Below are positions 1 to 11,639 of a DNA stretch of 64,000 nucleotides, one piece after another (the stretch's first letter is position 1; the number at the start of each line of letters is the position of its first letter). The notes beneath the pieces are model-generated. The model was given only the letters and a program-made list of their open reading frames with translations. It was not told the origin of the DNA and did not search any database. Location: positions 17,437,125-17,501,124 of the forward strand of contig CM075862.1 of assembly GCA_037975125.1 (NCBI GenBank). The letters are read 5' to 3'. The position numbers and the translations under genes are program-made. Source of the stretch: Latrodectus hesperus (lineage: Eukaryota > Arthropoda > Arachnida > Araneae > Theridiidae).

Positions 1-1112
1 TATATAATACTGTGAAATAAAACATTCTGATATGCAGTGTAATATTTTGAATGATAACCAACTGTTTTTTCTAATTATGACATTGTATTGATGAAATATT
101 GATCTTTAATAAATTTTAGAATTTAGAGGCTGTTTAAATAATTTATATTTTTTTAAAAGTTTAGCTGCAAAATGTTATGAATATCAAATACTTATCTTAG
201 ATATGTGATTTTCTAAAATATAATTTCATACATAAAAGGAAAATAAGCAAATTCGTTTTCACGCTGTATTCTAATTAGCTATATGAGGTATGTAGTTCTG
301 TGCCATTGACATCTCTTTCTAAAACTTGGAAATTGCTTCAATTAGATTCAATTTAAAAGGTAGGTAGTAAAGTTCTGTTTCTTTCTACCCAAACAAGAAT
401 CTTTAATTTAAATGATTACTGTTTCACATTATTGGTAAAATATGTTATTTTATATGAAATGCTGTAGCTTGCTCCAATATCTGTGTGAAGCTAAAGAAAA
501 TTATTGAAACTTTATAAAATTGTAATTTATTATAGATTTTAACTATACTGTTGATAATTTTCAAGCAATCTTATCTAATTTTACTCTGTCAATCGATTAA
601 TTCAGAAATAGCAGGAATATTTAAACTAGTCAGTAATTATAAAATCTGATGTCATATTCTGTCCTTAAATACAGACCATAATTTAACTTCTATACCTAAT
701 GCAAATTTAAAAAATAGTTTTTTTACTACAAGCATTAAGAGATACTTATACGAATTATAATTTATTAAGAAAAAGCGTTTTATAGTGATAAAATCAACCA
801 CTGATATGTATATAAAATTAAATTGATAAAATTATTCAGCAGCTTTTCTTCTATATATCTAAACATGTGTTATAAGAATTATCTTATATTTAAAAAATGT
901 TTTGTTGGGGTTCCTTAAGCACAAATATAACAAATATTTTTGCAATACTTTTTTTAAGAAATCGATTATACTTTTGTTAATTTAAAAACATTTGTGAATA
1001 TGTGTTTACACAGTTTTTATTTTATGTAATAATTTTTTGGCTGAAATTAATGTCCATGTTTTGTTATTTGGCATGAAAAACATTTGTATTTGTATAAGCT
1101 TTTTTATTATGT
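1..1112. other. AT-rich non-coding DNA
   Basis: No open frame of note, repeat with ends, or RNA gene was recognised here. The stretch is AT-rich with many homopolymer runs. It could be intergenic or an intron of a gene that begins outside the window. Confidence 0.6.
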
Positions 1113-1118
1113 CTTATG

Positions 1119-1597
1119 CAGACCTGCCAACTTTTACGCATCGTGCGTAAATTTTACGCAAGATCGCCAGATTTTACGCTTTTACTAATAGCATGAATTA
1201 TTTTACGCGTTTCGGTTCTTCTAGGCAAAGTTTAGAAAGAAAAAAAATTTTTTATATCTTAGCACATTATGGCGATTATGTGCTAAGATATAAAAATTTT
1301 TATATCTTAATAAGATATAAAAACTCGTTAGCCATGATGAGAAACGGAAATTGGCACCCCATTCAACCCATCTGTGGGGAGAGAGAAACAACTTCCCGGA
1401 CTCTGGCCGCAGAGTGGTCCGAAAATGCACACGTTCAACCCTTTTCTTATCGGGGGAGGGGCGAGAGGAAGGCTTCAACTTGAAAAACTATAGTTGGGGG
1501 AAAGAAATGTTAGAGGTATAATTTTGTTCTTTAGTAGTCACACGGATTAAAACTGAAAAATTTTACTGAAATACTTTTCTGAAAGTTGGCAGGTATG
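1119..1597. mobile_element. MITE-like element with CAKACCTGCCAACTTT termini
   Basis: A 479-bp element has inverted ends: CAGACCTGCCAACTTT on the left and, read on the other strand, CATACCTGCCAACTTT on the right. CTTATG flanks it directly on both sides (1113-1118 and 1598-1603). The left end carries several spaced copies of TTTTACGC, and the middle holds a strong hairpin (1249-1296). Short open frames run on both strands but look like no known protein. CA-starting termini and a short target duplication suggest a hAT-like non-autonomous element; the 6-bp repeat is shorter than the usual 8 bp, so the superfamily is uncertain. Confidence 0.65.
1249..1296. repeat. Perfect inverted repeat, 19-bp arms, 10-nt loop
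   Basis: Arms 1249-1267 and 1278-1296 are exact reverse complements (TTTTTATATCTTAGCACAT on the left). A shorter copy of the TATATCTTA hairpin follows directly. It lies inside the MITE-like element. Confidence 0.85.
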
Positions 1598-1603
1598 CTT
1601 ATG

Positions 1604-2195
1604 CCTATTAACAACAAAACCAACAGAATTGTTTCATCCTAAACAAAATTTTACAGTAAAAGTATGTAATGTGCATTGGAATGAGAGAGTTCATGAAAAT
1701 TCTAGGTTTTTAAAATTTTTGATATTGGCAGTTTTGTATGTGATATAAAATGTTAAGTGTGGAATTTAAAAAATTTCAAAATGAAATTTGTGGTGTGCAA
1801 GAAGTGATTACTTGCTGTTTGATCTATTTTGAAACTTCTAAAAAAGTTCGTAAAATATTAACCAAATTCCAGTGATCATCTTTCATAGAATTGAGTACGA
1901 TGGAAACTCTAAATAAAAAAAATATTTACCACAAAAGTATATTCTACATTTATTGCATTTAGAATTCGTACAAACACTTTTACAGAAAAACTCATTAATC
2001 TGGGTCCTATTAAACCGGATTTTGCATGATCCAGACAGCAATTTAGATGTACATACATATGTATGAATGTAAATACTGTATAAATAAGTGACGAGTTAGC
2101 ACGATGCATTTTTGTTGAAACGAGTGTTATATATTGACTTTGGATTAATCAAGCCGTACAGTTTCTCTCCCATCCCTCGTTCAGCTCACGAACTT
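1604..2195. other. Non-coding DNA, nothing recognised
   Basis: AT-rich sequence between the MITE and the Tigger relic. No coding, RNA or repeat feature could be supported. Confidence 0.5.
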
Positions 2196-2201
2196 TGTCT
2201 G

Positions 2202-2242
2202 CTGACATGTAACTCATCTAATTGTGATGAGTTACATGTCAG
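2202..2242. repeat. Perfect inverted repeat, 17-bp arms, 7-nt loop
   Basis: Left arm CTGACATGTAACTCATC (2202-2218) and right arm 2226-2242 are exact reverse complements around TAATTGT. It lies just upstream of the Tigger-like transposase relic, but no matching partner was seen at the other end. Confidence 0.85.
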
Positions 2243-2765
2243 TGATGTGGTTTTGTTTTTGTATATTTGAATATGTGTGTGTGTGTGTGAGTAAACACGT
2301 TGGCTTTCAGCAAACCTGTTGAAAGGAGAAAACGTAAACACAAGTCTCTCTTTTTGAAAAACTTAGCCTGATGGAAAAAATTGAGAAAGGTGTGTCTGTG
2401 TTAAAAGCTATGTGGGATAGCTAAACATACAGTACGAGTTATTCGGAAGAAAAAAAAGACCAACTAAGCAAATGTATACTTGAAGAAGCTAGCTTTGTAA
2501 AAAGAACACGTTTGCCCTATGATCAAACCTTGAATTATGCCGTTTATAAATGGTTGTCAACTTCATTCTTCTGAATTAGCTGTGGGTGGAGTAGAAATTT
2601 AGGTTGCTGAAAGATTACTCAAATAGTTTTAAAACCAACTGAGGGTGGCCGTTTAGATTCTGGAGGCATAATAACATGACAAACAAAAAAATATGTGATG
2701 AAAGTCTCAAGGAAAACAATAATGCCGTTGAGCTATTAAATGGGCAGCATTTAAAAAACAAAAAT

Positions 2766-2808
2766 TTTATCGTAATTGTAGAGTTTAATGCTCTACAATT
2801 ACGATAAA
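2766..2808. repeat. Perfect inverted repeat, 18-bp arms, 7-nt loop
   Basis: Arms 2766-2783 (TTTATCGTAATTGTAGAG) and 2791-2808 are exact reverse complements. They sit inside the decayed Tigger coding region, where a coding hairpin is not expected. One arm is probably a later copy of the other. Confidence 0.85.
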
Positions 2809-3430
2809 CGGATTTGTATTCGAGAGCATTACCAAAACATACCTGAGCATCTAAGGATGGAAAAAAACACCCTGAAGGAAGATAAGTAAAGAACAATTGT
2901 CTACCTTGTTATGTGCAAATGCTGATGGTAGTCATTTGTTGAAATCAGTGATTGTAGGCAAAATTAAAAAATTATAGTTTTTAAAATGTATATCGAAATT
3001 ACCAGTGCACAATTACAAATTCAAGAAATGAATGCTTCACTTCAAAAATTATGATGGAGTGATTTGATAAACTAGCAATGCCAGAAATCAGAAAATATTA
3101 AACAGAAGTCTTACATATTCCGGAAGATGAAGTTAAAGCTGTAATTTTACTTGACAACAGTCCAGTACATCCAGTTCCTGACTAGTGTTTAACAAAAATA
3201 TTAAGTAATGTTCATGCCAGAAAACACGACCACTCTAATCCAGCATATGGATCAAGATGTCATCTATACAGCCAAATGCCTGTATAAAATGAAATTTTAG
3301 AAGTTGAAGAAGAGGGCAGAAATGTTTTTGAATCACAAAGAGTACTACATACGACCAATGATTCATAGTTTTGTAGCAGCTGTCAATGAAATAAAACCTT
3401 CAACTTTGATTAACGCTTGGAAAAAACTTA

Positions 3431-3757
3431 GGCAGGCCGCAAATTCGGTAAACAATCCGATTAAGATGCCGTCTTATAGTAGACAAATGCGACTTCGTCT
3501 TTTCGAGTCTTAGTGTGACGCAACTAAAGCGTTATATCTGACGTCATGCTATTTTAAACCAATGAGAGCGCTGTCTCGCGGAATGTTGCCAGATATCTCG
3601 AACCTGCTTGAAATCAAGAATCATCTCGCGCTCCACCCCTTTTCTGACGTAACTACGACATCAATGACGTCATTTGGTCTGATGCGATTTTTGCGAGATC
3701 CTCAGTTTGCCTCGCGAGACAAGTCTCATGCGATCATCTACGAATTTGCGGATTGCC
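3431..3757. mobile_element. PIF/Harbinger-like MITE nested in the Tigger relic
   Basis: A 327-bp insertion has termini GGCAGGCCGCAAATTCG on the left and GGCAATCCGCAAATTCG on the other strand at the right (15 of 17 identical). TTA flanks it on both sides (3428-3430 and 3758-3760), the TWA target duplication typical of PIF/Harbinger elements. It is clearly richer in GC than its surroundings and carries two perfect TGACGTCA palindromes (3539-3546 and 3665-3672). It contains no transposase. Small open frames inside it are not credible genes. Confidence 0.75.
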
Positions 3758-4207
3758 TTACTGAATGTGGAAAGCGAATCAGACACAACTGGTTCTGAAA
3801 AAGATTTTCACACTACCTTAGACGAAGATGGAAAAACTGATGTGATACTGAAAAATGTTTTTGGTTAAATGTAGATGAAGACGATCTAGGCTATCATAAT
3901 TTAAGAGAGGAGGAAACTGTTAAGATTGACTGCAGCAGAAAGCTCTGAAGGAGATGAAACAGACCACTGAAAAATAAAACGTAATGGGATTAAAAACTAC
4001 TTAATATAAAATATATTGAAGATAACAGCAAGGAAGCCATATTGGATATTACGAACATTTGTGGCATCTTCATCAATAAATAACCACTAAAATAGGACAA
4101 CAAAAAGACAATGGTTTCCTCCAACCAATGATGTGACCATCATGCATTTGATTTGATCAATTTGTGCATTCAGTAATTACCTTATTACTTTACGAATAAA
4201 ATTGTTC

Positions 4208-4209
<2 letters not shown>

Positions 4210-4272
<63 letters not shown>
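4210..4272. repeat. (TA)n microsatellite
   Basis: About 31 uninterrupted TA dinucleotides. Confidence 0.95.
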
Positions 4273-4273
<1 letters not shown>

Positions 4274-6550
4274 GATTTTGTTCAAAATTTGATGTTTCAG
4301 TAAATTAGTTCAATGTTCCTATTCTTTTTATGGCAACTTTTCATTAAAAGTTGTGACTTTCTGTTGATTTAGACATCGTGAATAATTGGGAGTTAACTAT
4401 ATTAAATAATATATTTTTAAGTTAATTGAGTTTTAAATACGAAATCTTGTCATTTAATTCTTTTAAGTAGGATTTTCAATAAACAAGAAACAAATATTAT
4501 ATAAAACATTTTCTATAGATGTTTATGTAATATTACATAACATAAAACATTTTCTATAAATGTTTATGTAATATTTGAATAAACTAGAGATTTTCCATTT
4601 TGAAAGAAGTAAACAAAAACATTCAGGACTTTTGCTTAAATCAATCTTATATCATTGAAATTATTGCTGTGCAGTAATAATAATATATTTCAAAAATATT
4701 TTCTAGAAGTAATTACTTAAATTCTAACATTTAAGTTGCTTTAGAGTTAGTCCTCTTAAATTTTCCTATAATAATTTTCGAAATACCTCAATTTCCTTCT
4801 TAAAATTTTATTTCTGACTGCTTCTCACCCTTTCTTTATTTATCATATTTATAGCATCTGGTGCATAATTTAATTATTATAGTGCAAGATAATAATAATA
4901 AAAAATAAAACTCAGTTAACTATTAATTTTATCCTCTAGGTTATAAATGAGGTTAATTTTTTCTAGACTCTTTATTCTAAAAATTTTTAAAAAAAATGCA
5001 TATTAAAATCAACACCTTTTTCATTGACAAAATGGCTTAGTCAAAGGATATGAGATATCTGTTAGTTAATTTGAATTTCGAAAAACTCACATAATGTCAC
5101 TGAAGCCCATAAAGTTAAAAAAATTTTTAATTCTATTATCAGACTAAGGACTGTATTGGTATTTTTTCATGTCCAATCACAAGCTGTATAAATCATAAAG
5201 AAGTTCACCAGGTAATTCTATTGGAATTTTGGTGGTTTTTAAAACTCTTAAAAATGGCATTTCTGAGAGAAAATACAAAGACTACATGTTGGATAAAAAA
5301 TAAAATTTACTACGACAATGTTTTTAGTCAAAATTTTCATTTACAATCTTACCCTTTTTAAGGAAATAATATTCTACTTGCTAAAAACAAAAATTTGTGA
5401 AAGCTAAAGTAACCATTAATTGGGATGTAATGAATGAGGTGAAACAAAAAAGATAACTAAGTTTATATATTTTCCTATACTTTGGAGATAATTATTTTTC
5501 GATTCCAGAAAAACAGTTCTCTATATTGAATATTGCAGCGTTATTTCGAGAAAAAATTCCCTGCATTTGTTGGCAACAGTCTGCTGCTGAACACAAATAT
5601 TGTGGATAAAAGTTATCATTAATGAGTAACATGTTTCAGCAGGAATTAGGTTTTTCCACTTCGAGAAGACAACTGAGGACGGGAAAACGTATGTTGTCTA
5701 TAGTTTCCAAGGAGACCTTTTGAAAAACCCACGAAAATTGAATACATAAATAGAAAGTTTTTTACCGCAGATCTATACTCATGTGGAATTTTAATTTTTT
5801 TCTCTTCATTTCAGTATGCAAACGATTAGTACTAATTCATCAAGGATTACTGAGTGCATTTCACAAGATAAGTCGTAATTTATGTTTATTTTGAATTTCC
5901 CTCTGGAAAGTAAACATACAATTTCGTTTTCGAGTATCCGATGAAAGTCTTATGCAAGTATCTAATTCTCACTCTCAGATATAACGTGATATAAGACTAC
6001 AACAAAGCTTGAAATAAGAATATAAAAGCCTTTATTTTAAACACGAGAAGCTCAATAATGCCAGAGAAGTTTTCTTAAGTTTCAGTGTCAATTAATGCAA
6101 ATTCTTGATATATTAAAAACAAGCTATATAAAAATTTTTTAAATCAATGCTTAAAATAACAGAGAAAAACTTATTTCAGTTATTATTAAATAATAACAAT
6201 TGATATGAATACGTTCCTTGCAATTTTCCATTTCCCTCATTTTAATTTGATTTTGTTGAAAATAGTTTTTTCTTGAAATTTGAAATAATTTTTTTGTTTG
6301 GAGAATTTTTAAAATTTTGTTGAATCTTGTTCTTATTATTGTTATAAGTCTTAAATAGATGAAGAGTTAGGGGAAAAAACTTCGTTTTTCTTATGTATTA
6401 TCTGGTCAAAAATATTTGGAAAAAAATATGCTATCAAATGTTACGGTTTAGTGACTCCACTCGTATTTTATATTTTTTAAATTAAGTTATCAACTTTTAA
6501 ATTTATGATTAAGGATTTGAAATTGAAATAAGCAAATTGTTTTTTTCCTT
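4273..6550. other. AT-rich non-coding DNA
   Basis: Apart from the 41-bp tandem pair at 4501-4575, no gene, RNA or terminal-repeat element was recognised across this 2.3 kb. Confidence 0.5.
4501..4575. repeat. 41-bp tandem duplication
   Basis: The unit beginning ATAAAACATTTTCTATA at 4501-4541 is repeated at 4542-4575 with a single internal difference. Confidence 0.85.
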
Positions 6551-6557
6551 TTTTTTC

Positions 6558-6710
6558 CAATGGCGGGCACAAGATGGTTGAACCCTATGCCACAACAAGG
6601 CTACTCATTTGTCGGATTGTCATTTGTCGGCAAGGATCACTCATTTGTCGTTACCCAGCGGGTACCAAGTCACGGAGGCGAATAGCATTACCCGCGTTTT
6701 TTCCTTCTAA
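6558..6710. other. GC-rich block with repeated TCATTTGTCG
   Basis: A sharply bounded block of higher GC content within AT-rich DNA contains three close copies of TCATTTGTCG at about 6606-6650. It has no open frame and no recognised family. It may be a fragment of a retroelement. Confidence 0.4.
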
Positions 6711-7110
6711 TTCGGAAAAAATTTAAATTTGCCGTATTTAGCGACACATTTTTTTGGATAAAATAGTCTATGGGTTAATAGATAGGAAGTGAACTTTGTT
6801 ATGCAACAAATAATAATTGGCTATAGCTTTCATTAAAGTATATTTGCTTATTTAATAATAAGTAAATATTTTTTTCCTAAATTTATATTCTGCGAAATAT
6901 CTTATTGTATAAGAGAAAGATTTTTTCTCCCATAAAAAGCTAAAATTAATTAATTTAATTTAATTAAGGAATTAGTATTTTAAAAAAAGTTTGTTAACAT
7001 CAAGTGTCACCCACTATACAAATTTTGAAAAATGTATCTGAAACTTGTGTTGATGACTAAAAAGTATTTTATTAATGATTGAAAAGTTGAACAAGATATA
7101 TAAATATATA

Positions 7111-7378
7111 GATGGCCGGTGTCTTAGCGGTAGCGTTTTACGCTCCCAATGCACAGGTCCGAGGCTCGATCCTCGGGCTGGGCAAAATCGAGTCAGCCTT
7201 TTATTCCTTCAGTGGGTCGATAAAATGAGTATCAAGCATGTTTGGGAACAAAACACTGGAGGTTTCATATTAGGCTGACTACCTAATCGGGATATATGCT
7301 TTGCAGTCCAGGGCCTCTCGGTCAAGAAAATAGAGATGGGCACTGTAGGCCCACATGGGCTGTCGTGCCACAGAATTT
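7111..7378 (+). mobile_element. tRNA-derived SINE (family 1)
   Basis: The first ~70 bases resemble a tRNA gene: an A-box-like TTAGCGGTAGCG and a B-box-like GGCTCGATCCTC. About 200 bases of unrelated body follow, ending in TA-rich sequence. The tRNA-like head plus body is the structure of a SINE rather than a working tRNA gene. AT-rich flanks (TATATA) hide any target-site duplication. Confidence 0.75.
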
Positions 7379-7379
7379 A

Positions 7380-8010
7380 GTTTATATATAGGGAGAATAT
7401 GAACTATATAATTAAGAATTGAATAAATCTCTGATTTTCCTAATTATATAATTGATAATTTTAAATAATTTGAACAATTCTGACATTTCTTTCCTTTCCT
7501 TACTCTTATAAGGCTCTTTGTTTGATAATATTTGAATCCAAGTATACTTAATTTAAGTAAGAAATGAAAAAAAATTTTAAAGTCGAAATCAAGAATTTTT
7601 TTTATTTAATATTAGTTACTTATTAAAATGAACGTTACCAAAGTTTTGACTCAATCTCACTTAGATTTGCGGAGGTCATGACAATCCAGTGTAACAATAC
7701 ATTTACATATAGATTTTTATTTAATTAAATTTTTCTAGAATTGTATTGAACATTTATTTAATGAACTATTAATCTAGGAATTCTATAAGAGAGAAACCCC
7801 TGAGAGATTTAGCGAGAAAAAATTCTCTATTTAATAATTCTATTCTCTTTTTAATGTTGTTTTTGCGAAACTGCAGTGAGCAGTATATGACAAATCTATA
7901 ATAATAATTTTTATTATTGTAAATGCAATTTATTAAAAAATGTGACATGTGAAATATGTTGCATAAATTCATTCCTTTCATTCAAAACGAAGATTTTTCC
8001 ATCTTACACA
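7380..8010. other. AT-rich non-coding DNA
   Basis: Nothing recognisable apart from simple AT-rich sequence. Confidence 0.5.
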
Positions 8011-8019
8011 CATTTACTA

Positions 8020-8880
8020 TTGATGGCAGATGAAGTCCGTAAAGTGACATATCAGCAGGTAGAGGAGATTGTACAACTTCATGCACCTGCATTCCATTTT
8101 GTGTGAATAACCATTTATACTTAAATAAACTTCGTTGTCTCTGGATGCCACATAGTTTGATGGAAGAGAAGATGACTTGTCATTTGATTTGGTGTCGAAT
8201 GATGCTAAAAATATTTGATAACGGACAATCTCAGAATGTGAATAAGGTTGTGACAGGTGAAGAGACTTGGCTGTATTATTACGATGCACCAACCAAAGCT
8301 CAAAGTAAAGTTGAGTGTTTGATACTTAAGATACATTCGAAAACAGTCAAAATTATCAATCTGCTAAGAAAAATATGATAGCGGTATTTTTCAAATCAAG
8401 TGGAGTTGTATAGTGGGTCGTTTTGGACACGCAAAGATAGACACATCTATGTGGTACATTGAATAGTGCCTGCCTAAAGTCATACAGTACATGAAAAACC
8501 TTCTTTTAAAATCAAGAATGGACACTGGTTTCTCTACCATAAAAACACTCTAGCTCACTGCACCAAAGATTGCACCGAGTACTTTAACTACAGGAGTGAA
8601 AATTCTCAACACCCTCCTTACAATCCAGATCTTACTCCCACATTTCATACTATTTTTATATATGCAGATAAAGCTAAAAAAGGATTTGAGAGTGACAAGA
8701 GCCTTCTGAGAACAAAGGACAACGAGTGCATCTCACTCCCGGATGAAAATTGGCAAAATTGGTGTAAGGAGTGGTTTTGGCACAATATGAAGTGTATTGA
8801 ATGTGTAGGAAATTATTTTGAAAAATTCAGAAAATAAAGTTGCAAGGAAAAACTTTTGCATTAAACCTTAAGGTCGTTTA
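8020..8880 (+). pseudogene. mariner transposase relic
   Basis: Conceptual translation shows mariner order: a piece of the DNA-binding region (KVTYQQVEEIVQLHA near 8040), then WMPHSLMEEK and FDNGQSQNVNKVVTGEETWL at about 8140-8270, and HPPYNPDLTP near 8610-8640. The first catalytic Asp of the family motif TGDETW reads Glu here (TGEETW). Stops and frameshifts separate the blocks. Terminal repeats were not found, so element ends are unknown. Confidence 0.75.
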
Positions 8881-8929
8881 TAACTTAATGTTAACATTCT
8901 ATATGGAAAATATGTATGGTGTTTCACGG

Positions 8930-9850
8930 CTCCCTTTACGTTTACTGAAAAACAAAGGCGTTGACGGACATGGGAAAACGATATTTGGATTCGAGAAAGA
9001 CAATGCATGATGTGAGACTACAGAAATGTTACGACATCCAATCGTTACTTCGGCCCTGCACTTTTAATAATAATTTTGGACACGTTAGCTGATGCGAGCA
9101 ATATGCGGTCGGGCATCATGCTTATGAAGGGATTTGGGCACCCCCTAATAATAAAAGAGTGCCACCGACCGTAGCACATCATCTACGTAACATTGGGATG
9201 TCATATTATCGTGAATACGAACTAGTGGTGATCTGGAATCTGCAATAGCACCCTAAACCATGACACTGCGTTGTCTCGTAGTGTGGCGTTTCACAATTGC
9301 TGCAGGATTTCATCTGCTTCCACGTCGATGCTACAATTGTACACAGCGACTATCATTGAAGAAACAGAACGGGACTCATCTGAGAGGACGATCCTGTACC
9401 ACTCCGTCGCTCACAATACTCTAATCCGGCACCATTCCAAACATTTACGTCTATGCTGTTGGGTCAGTGGCAGTCTTCTTAAGAAATACCATCAGCACAG
9501 GCCACTAGCAACCAAACGACGGCAAATAGATCTGCTCGATATGAGAGCATCCAGGTGTCTTGCACAAGCTGTAGAATTTCGGTGGACATGTTTTGTGGGG
9601 CAGCCTTCGCCTTCTGTCTGACACTTCGATCCACGGGTGTTGCCGTCACTCTGGGTGTACCACCACCCATCAAATGTTCCACAGTTCCTGATTTCAACTA
9701 TCTTCGCCGCAGCCTGTGTACTCTGAACATATCTAGGTGTCTACCTGCTGCGATTTGCTGTAAAGATTAACCTTCCCTCCTCATTCCGATCATCATCTCT
9801 CTGGTAAACTCGTCTGTCTGCTGGAAGTGACTCCGTCGGCAATGTCCTGG
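8930..9850 (-). pseudogene. Tc1-like transposase relic
   Basis: On the minus strand the N-terminal part reads GGGTPRVTATPVDRSVRQK, the GRPRVT-type linker typical of Tc1-like transposases, preceded by a degraded helix-turn-helix around 9700-9830. Further along, frames with stops contain an EWYRIVLSDESR block matching the first DDE motif. The remainder towards 8930 is heavily degraded. It abuts the mariner relic and is read from the opposite strand. No terminal inverted repeats were recognised. Confidence 0.65.
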
Positions 9851-9859
9851 CATTCTCTG

Positions 9860-10436
<577 letters not shown>

Positions 10437-10439
10437 ACG

Positions 10440-11623
10440 GTGAAACACCAAAATCTGGAGAATGTAGACTTTCACCAGTGAATGTCAACATTCACATAGT
10501 CGCTTGGTGTATGTTCGAAATATTTGCTAAATACCTTGATTTCTGACTTACACCGGTAAATGTTGAACATGTCCGAGATTTATATTTTCTTCTTCGTAAT
10601 TCAATCGTGATAAACATTTTCTCTTCTTGATAAACATTTTCTCTAAATTGTTTTTGACACTATCATGCTTTAATTATAAATTAGCATCTCAAGTTTTTTT
10701 CCAAAGCCAAAATTAAAATATCTGTTATTTCAAAATAAAAATTGTTTCTAGCATTTTTTGCACACATGATTTGTTTTAATAAACTTTGTATGTAATATAA
10801 ATTTCAATAGAAAACCGCTGAATAAAAAATATTTTGCTATTTAGTGTGTACATTGTCTATTTTTTAAATTAAAAATTCAAAATAAGATATATCACAAGTT
10901 GTAAATATTGAACATCTGTAGTTCAATTTAAGAATGCGACTCATTTATTTGAAATACAAAAAGATTTTTATTCTTTAAAAACGGGAAAATTTATAAATTT
11001 CATTTATATGAATAAAAAGACACTCAGTATAACATTTCATTCTGATTTTTGTGTTTTAATAAAGATATTATAAATATAAATGGGAATAAAATATCGTATG
11101 TAAGAAACTAAGGGTGAAACTAAATAAATTTTTTTTACTTAATTTCTCAGAATTCATATAACATTGGGATGACTCCGTGCCCAAAGCCACAAATATTGCT
11201 TCAAAACTTTTTTCATAAGCAGCTCAATTTTGAGCTCCAGAATATTTTCCTATTCTTGTTAGCCGTTTTACTTCTAAAGAATAGTATACAAACATAAAAT
11301 TAACTGAAAATGGAAGAGATGAGTTCTAAGAAAACTATTTCAGCAGAAGGTACCCAGTTAGGATGTACTTGATGAAAAAATATACTGTTCTCATGATGGT
11401 GATGAATTTGAACAGTGATTAAAATAAAGAATCTGAATTAGGAGAAATATTTCTGTAAAGAAACAATGAATCATATAATCTCTGCCTAAACAATGAATCT
11501 CTGGCTCGAGACGCTTGTCCGAATGTACAAGAATGTAGTGAAATATACGATATTTCACCGACGTATTTGGTGTTTGTTGACATTAACTGTGGAAGTCGAC
11601 ATTCTCCAATTTCAGTCTTTCAC
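10440..11623. mobile_element. TIR element of unknown superfamily
   Basis: A ~55-bp block at 10440-10494 recurs inverted at 11569-11623. Both start GTGAAA and share GGAGAATGT, then GACTT, then AATGTCAACA. The 1.18-kb element contains no credible open frame, only a short serine- and lysine-containing piece with stops near 11310. The left end abuts the long (TA)n tract, and TA-rich sequence also follows the right end, which suggests TA-rich target preference but hides the target duplication. Confidence 0.6.
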
Positions 11624-11639
11624 ACTAATCTATATATAT

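Larger units (their letters stand above)
2300..3975 (+). pseudogene. Tigger/pogo (CENP-B/jerky-like) transposase relic
   Basis: Broken reading frames follow the order of a Tigger transposase. The start has a CENP-B-like helix-turn-helix (KRKHKSLS, then SLMEKIEKGVS). A middle block retains YSRALPKHT. The DDE region retains VILLDNSPVHP near 3160, then TTLIQHMDQDVIYTAKCLY near 3230-3285, matching the family pattern of a DN-APSHP motif followed by a SLIQPMDQGV motif. The C-terminal part has TLINAWKKL just before 3430. That frame is interrupted by a 327-bp MITE and resumes at about 3761 with an acidic tail (NVESESD). There are many stops and frameshifts, so the copy is old and dead. Its own terminal repeats were not located. 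Confidence 0.75.

Noticed and set aside
1193..1483. Overlapping 96- and 85-codon frames on opposite strands
   Set aside because: They arise from the palindromic centre of the MITE and match no family.
3562..3798. 78-codon open frame
   Set aside because: It lies inside the Harbinger-like MITE and runs past its right end; no motif.
7111..7190. Functional tRNA gene
   Set aside because: It has no closed acceptor stem and is followed by a SINE body.
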